From: Cyanobacteria bacterium UBA8803
GTDB taxonomy: Bacteria > Cyanobacteriota > Cyanobacteriia > Cyanobacteriales > Coleofasciculaceae
Length of the DNA stretch: 6,444 bases
Direction of reading: 5' to 3'
NCBI GenBank assembly: GCA_003505715.1
Contig: DNXU01000529.1
Location: 1-6,444 of the forward strand
Shown here one piece after another: positions 5,880 through 6,444 of the stretch. A model generated the notes under the pieces. The model ran no database searches. It saw only the letters and a list, made by a program, of their open reading frames with translations, and was not told the origin of the DNA. Every line of letters begins with the position of its first letter. Position 1 is the first letter of the stretch. Both the position numbers and the translations under genes were made by a program.

Positions 5880-6444
5880 ATTCTCCCTCCCACATTTTCC
5901 ATGGTGCCTTGCCAGTTTCCCAAAGGCTTTCTAACAAGCGCTTATCACGTAACGTATCCATGCATTGCCAGAAAGAGTCATGGCGATAGGCCATGAGTTG
6001 ACCATCTTGCGCCAGTCTTTCCAGGGGGGCTTTTTCCCACTGGGTATCATCGCCATCAATGTAATCAAATACCTGTGGTTCTAGGACGAAGAACGCACCG
6101 TTAATCCATCCCTCTTTGGTCTGGGGCTTTTCTGAGAATTCGACGATCTGATTCCCATCGAGTTCGAGATGGCCGAAACGGGCTGGCGGTCGAACTGCTG
6201 TTAAGGTGGCTAGCTTACCATGAGCGCGATGGAAAGCTAGCAGCTCTTGTAAATTCAAGTCAGAAACCCCATCGCCCCAAGTCAGCATGAAGGTCTCGTT
6301 GCCCATGTATGGTACAAGGCGCTTGATCCGACCGCCAGTATTGGTGGTAATGCCAGTATCTATCAACTCAACGGTCCAATCTGGACTGTGACCCCCATGC
6401 ATTTCTACAATGCCAGTTTGTAAATTTACCCTCAGATTATGGTT
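5803..6444 (-). CDS. Glucose-1-phosphate cytidylyltransferase, N-terminus outside window, extended C-terminus
   Basis: Makes CDP-glucose from CTP and glucose 1-phosphate, the first step to CDP-deoxysugars. The frame is open to the right edge, so about 70 N-terminal residues, including the nucleotide-binding GGxGTRL signature, are missing. Visible family features are the VELIDTG/TGGRIKRL block, the metal-binding LTWGDGVSDLN (with the GDG aspartate), LTAVRPPARFG, FSEKP, INGAFFVLEP and SFWQCMDTLRDK. The match to RfbF is strong, including the ending GKAPWKMWE, where RfbF proteins normally stop or nearly so. Here the next codon is GGA (5884-5886), one base from TGA, and translation continues for 27 residues, out of frame through the start of the SDR gene, to a TGA at 5803-5805. 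The 77-bp overlap and the atypical tail (GEYAGISNGSQRL...) suggest a lost stop codon or a sequencing error. First visible gene of the operon; the promoter lies outside. Confidence 0.93.
   Translation of the reverse strand, partial: NHNLRVNLQTGIVEMHGGHSPDWTVELIDTGITTNTGGRIKRLVPYMGNETFMLTWGDGVSDLNLQELLAFHRAHGKLATLTAVRPPARFGHLELDGNQIVEFSEKPQTKEGWINGAFFVLEPQVFDYIDGDDTQWEKAPLERLAQDGQLMAYRHDSFWQCMDTLRDKRLLESLWETGKAPWKMWEGEYAGISNGSQRLHRHDSSAYAAGGRA
5885..5890 (-). promoter_or_regulatory. Shine-Dalgarno site of the SDR gene
   Basis: GGGAGG on the - strand, 5 nt before the ATG at 5879, within the last expected codons of rfbF. It fixes the SDR start and implies tight translational coupling to rfbF. 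Confidence 0.65.

Noticed and set aside
1..6444. tRNA or rRNA genes, transposases, phage integration sites or toxin-antitoxin pair
   Set aside because: No cloverleaf, rRNA motifs, transposase motifs or terminal inverted repeats of an insertion sequence were seen. The two small + strand proteins have size and order loosely like a toxin-antitoxin pair, but no known motif supports that.

Overview
The window most likely comes from a cyanobacterium, probably a filamentous one. The octamer GCGATCGC (HIP1, a cyanobacterial hallmark) occurs four times in 6.4 kb. One intergenic gap carries short heptamer tandem repeats of the kind common in filamentous cyanobacteria. Base composition looks moderate and no gene stands out as foreign.

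Layout: a strong hairpin and a 13-bp tandem repeat with a promoter-like sequence (33-93) precede two small overlapping genes on the + strand (176-643 and 543-818), whose products I do not recognise. They converge, across 40 bp, on a leftward (- strand) operon that fills the rest of the window and enters from beyond the right edge. In transcription order it reads: rfbF (glucose-1-phosphate cytidylyltransferase, missing its N-terminus), an NAD(P)-dependent extended SDR epimerase/reductase, a zinc-binding sugar C-methyltransferase-like protein (MT3), a second methyltransferase (MT2), a possible 55-residue small gene, and a third methyltransferase (MT1). MT1 and MT2 are clear paralogues of each other; MT3 belongs to a different branch of the same broad family.

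The genes together suggest synthesis of a CDP-activated, C-methylated (branched) deoxysugar or related modified sugar for a surface polysaccharide or glycolipid. RfbF makes CDP-glucose. A CDP-glucose 4,6-dehydratase (RfbG) would be expected next but is not in the window and may lie to the right. The keto-sugar would then be C-methylated by one or more methyltransferases and reduced or epimerised by the SDR. The sugar product and the reason for three methyltransferases are inference.

The less ordinary points are the 55-aa ORF that bridges MT2 and MT1 with an ATGA overlap, a perfect 23-bp inverted repeat built of GGGATGA heptamers inside the operon, an rfbF that runs past its expected end into the next gene, differing active-site residues among the three methyltransferases, and a T6 run at the overlap of the two unknown + strand genes.
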